64,000 bases of DNA, from NCBI RefSeq assembly GCF_029360775.1, contig NZ_JARKMZ010000028.1, positions 124,001-188,000 on the forward strand. The letters are read 5' to 3'. The notes under the pieces were generated by a model. It worked only from the letters and a program-made list of their open reading frames with translations, was not told the origin of the DNA and did not search any database. Shown here piece by piece: positions 62,940 through 64,000 of this stretch. A program made the position numbers and the translations under genes. The DNA is from Daejeonella sp. H1SJ63 (lineage in GTDB: Bacteria; Bacteroidota; Bacteroidia; Sphingobacteriales; Sphingobacteriaceae). The first letter of the stretch is position 1; every line of letters starts with the position of its first letter.

Positions 62940-63365
62940 TTATTTGCAGTTATTTAAGTCGTTCAGGACCTGCTGGTCTGAATAGAACCCCTGCTTGTTA
63001 CCAAAGGAATTGGTGATGTAAACAATTACTTGTGCAATATCAATATCTGCGAGATTGGGATTAGCGGGCATATTCCCATCAAAGGGGACATTGTTGATCT
63101 GTATTGTTTCATTCTGACCATTTTTAATAATACAGGCCAGTTTGTTTTTATTTTGTTTGAGATAAAGGCTGTCGGTTAGTGGGGGATACAAAGTGCCAAG
63201 GCCCTTTCCATCTGCACCATGACAGCTTTGACAATTCTTTTCATAAATCCCCTTGCCATTGACATAGTATCTTTTATAATTTATTCCTTCTTCATTCTGA
63301 CAAGAATGGAAAACGGCTGAGATACTTAAAAGAAAAAGCAGGGTATATATGATTCTATTTCTCAT
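62940..63365 (-). CDS. c-type cytochrome lipoprotein
   Basis: 141 residues from the ATG at 63365. Lipoprotein signal peptide ([18 protein letters not shown]) and a single class I cytochrome c domain with heme motif CQSCH and an axial Met in the GNMPANP segment. Its start overlaps the SCO1 coding end by 11 nt, so the two are translated from one mRNA. Likely an electron carrier or domain for an aa3-type oxidase assembled with SCO1 help; the oxidase genes are not in the window. Confidence 0.9.
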   Translation of the reverse strand: MRNRIIYTLLFLLSISAVFHSCQNEEGINYKRYYVNGKGIYEKNCQSCHGADGKGLGTLYPPLTDSLYLKQNKNKLACIIKNGQNETIQINNVPFDGNMPANPNLADIDIAQVIVYITNSFGNKQGFYSDQQVLNDLNNCK

Positions 63366-64000
63366 TGGCAGCTTCTTCTGCAAGTAATTTATCTATATCC
63401 AGCATCAGTTGTTTTACCTGGTTTTCTTTAGTTCCGTCATAAGCACCTCTTAAATGCTTCTTGGTATCAACCAGAATGAACCAGCCCTGGTGGACGAGCC
63501 CTTGCGGATCTGTACTGTCCTCAAATGCAGAAACCAGATAACTTTTTGCAGCTATCCCAAATATTGAATCTCTGCTGCCATGTACAAATTCCCACTGATT
63601 CCCTTCAACGCCAAGTTTGGTTGCATATTTTTTTAGTCGGGAAGGGAGGTCATATTTGATATCTATTGAGTGTGAAAGGAATTTAATTTTGGGATTTCCC
63701 TTGTACTTGTTATACACATTCAGCATGTTTCTGTGCATTACAGGGCAGATGGTTGTACAAGAAGTAAAAAAGAAATCGGATACATAAATTTTGCCATCAA
63801 AGTCCTTATCAGTTACTGCAATGCTATCCTGATTCAGATAACTGAATGGAGGGATAGTCTGATAGATTGTATCTACAACTGTTTTACCATTTACGTTTTT
63901 TTCAACAGGCTCCCGACTTCCTAAAATCGGGAGCCTGTCGTCAGATTTATTGGTACAAGACTGGATTAAAGCAGCTGCAATTGTAAAAAACAGAATTTTG
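63355..64000 (-). CDS. SCO1/SenC-family copper-chaperone lipoprotein (5' end cut by window)
   Basis: Thioredoxin-like protein that delivers copper to the CuA site of cytochrome oxidase. The frame is open to base 64000; the sequence there (KILFFTIAAALIQSC) is a lipoprotein signal with its Cys, so only the first residue or two are missing. The metal-binding CTTIC in FFTSCTTICPVMHRN (CxxxC) and a downstream His in LVHQGW, with DIKYD/N-like segments, are seen. A perfect 12-bp inverted repeat lies within the codons for the LPILGSREP region. Confidence 0.9.
   Translation of the reverse strand, partial: KILFFTIAAALIQSCTNKSDDRLPILGSREPVEKNVNGKTVVDTIYQTIPPFSYLNQDSIAVTDKDFDGKIYVSDFFFTSCTTICPVMHRNMLNVYNKYKGNPKIKFLSHSIDIKYDLPSRLKKYATKLGVEGNQWEFVHGSRDSIFGIAAKSYLVSAFEDSTDPQGLVHQGWFILVDTKKHLRGAYDGTKENQVKQLMLDIDKLLAEEAANEK
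63905..63938. repeat. 12-bp inverted repeat inside the SCO1 gene
   Basis: ACAGGCTCCCGA (63905-63916) and TCGGGAGCCTGT (63927-63938) around a 10-nt loop. Strong hairpin in the mRNA close to the start of the SCO1 gene. Confidence 0.7.

Overview
The window is AT-rich chromosomal DNA from a member of the Bacteroidota, most likely an aerobic Sphingobacteriales (Pedobacter-like) organism. Evidence: many starts preceded by the phylum's promoter type (TTG/TTTG, about 19-20 nt, then TAnnTTTG) with no Shine-Dalgarno; a primary sigma factor without region 1.1; SusC/CarboxypepD_reg-type outer-membrane proteins; the alternative GlmU-like protein; a DUF5723 protein; menaquinone made through futalosine (MqnC); and aerobic respiratory genes (CtaA, SCO1, cytochrome c). 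The names are read from sequence motifs; no database search was run. I see no rRNA, tRNA, CRISPR array, prophage or intact transposon.

Layout. 1-7.9 kb: 3' end of tsaB, an envelope gene pair (DUF3352-like and DUF5723-like), then DUF423, priA, pcm and smpB. 7.9-12.9 kb: a self-contained manganese/iron module, with a TonB receptor and an mntR-mntH operon convergent to each other and both preceded by the same palindrome TTTAGATTAATCTAAA. 12.9-16.8 kb: AsnC regulator, ung, a TPR protein, a small unknown gene and lysS. 16.8-20.1 kb: a large MG2/plug-domain protein bracketed by gene debris (an XRE-regulator remnant and an IS3 OrfA remnant). 20.1-24.3 kb: acyl-CoA ligase and iscS-iscU-iscA. 24.4-28.1 kb: mce, rpmE2, GlmU-like, tpiA, prmA. 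28.5-35.7 kb: small XRE regulator, GNAT-like protein, a basic/acidic small protein, scpB, two exported ferritin-like proteins, and a LytS/LytTR two-component pair. 35.8-45.6 kb: mqnC, two M16 peptidases, guaB, a LOG-family protein, rpoD, long-form GAPDH and a PhzF protein. 45.7-53.9 kb: sodium:solute symporter, recR, SDR-esterase pair, DUF3817, a CarboxypepD_reg protein, ctaA and a YitT protein. 53.9-57.8 kb: a tryptophan attenuator followed by trpD-trpF-trpB-trpA. 57.8-64 kb: nhaA, tsaC-like gene, an FMN-binding GltS-like protein, asnS, cytochrome c and a 5'-truncated SCO1 gene.

The most striking element is upstream of trpD: a 24-codon ORF with three consecutive Trp codons, then an antiterminator-capable segment and an intrinsic terminator, in the arrangement expected for ribosome-mediated attenuation. 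The next strongest is the MntR module, in which two copies of one palindrome lie in the promoter spacers of the only two transcription units of a closed TonB receptor / mntR-mntH-UspA block. Other unexplained structure includes heptanucleotide-periodic repeats in several intergenic gaps, a GC-rich cruciform between divergent genes, and a set of genes whose promoters imply leaderless or near-leaderless mRNAs.
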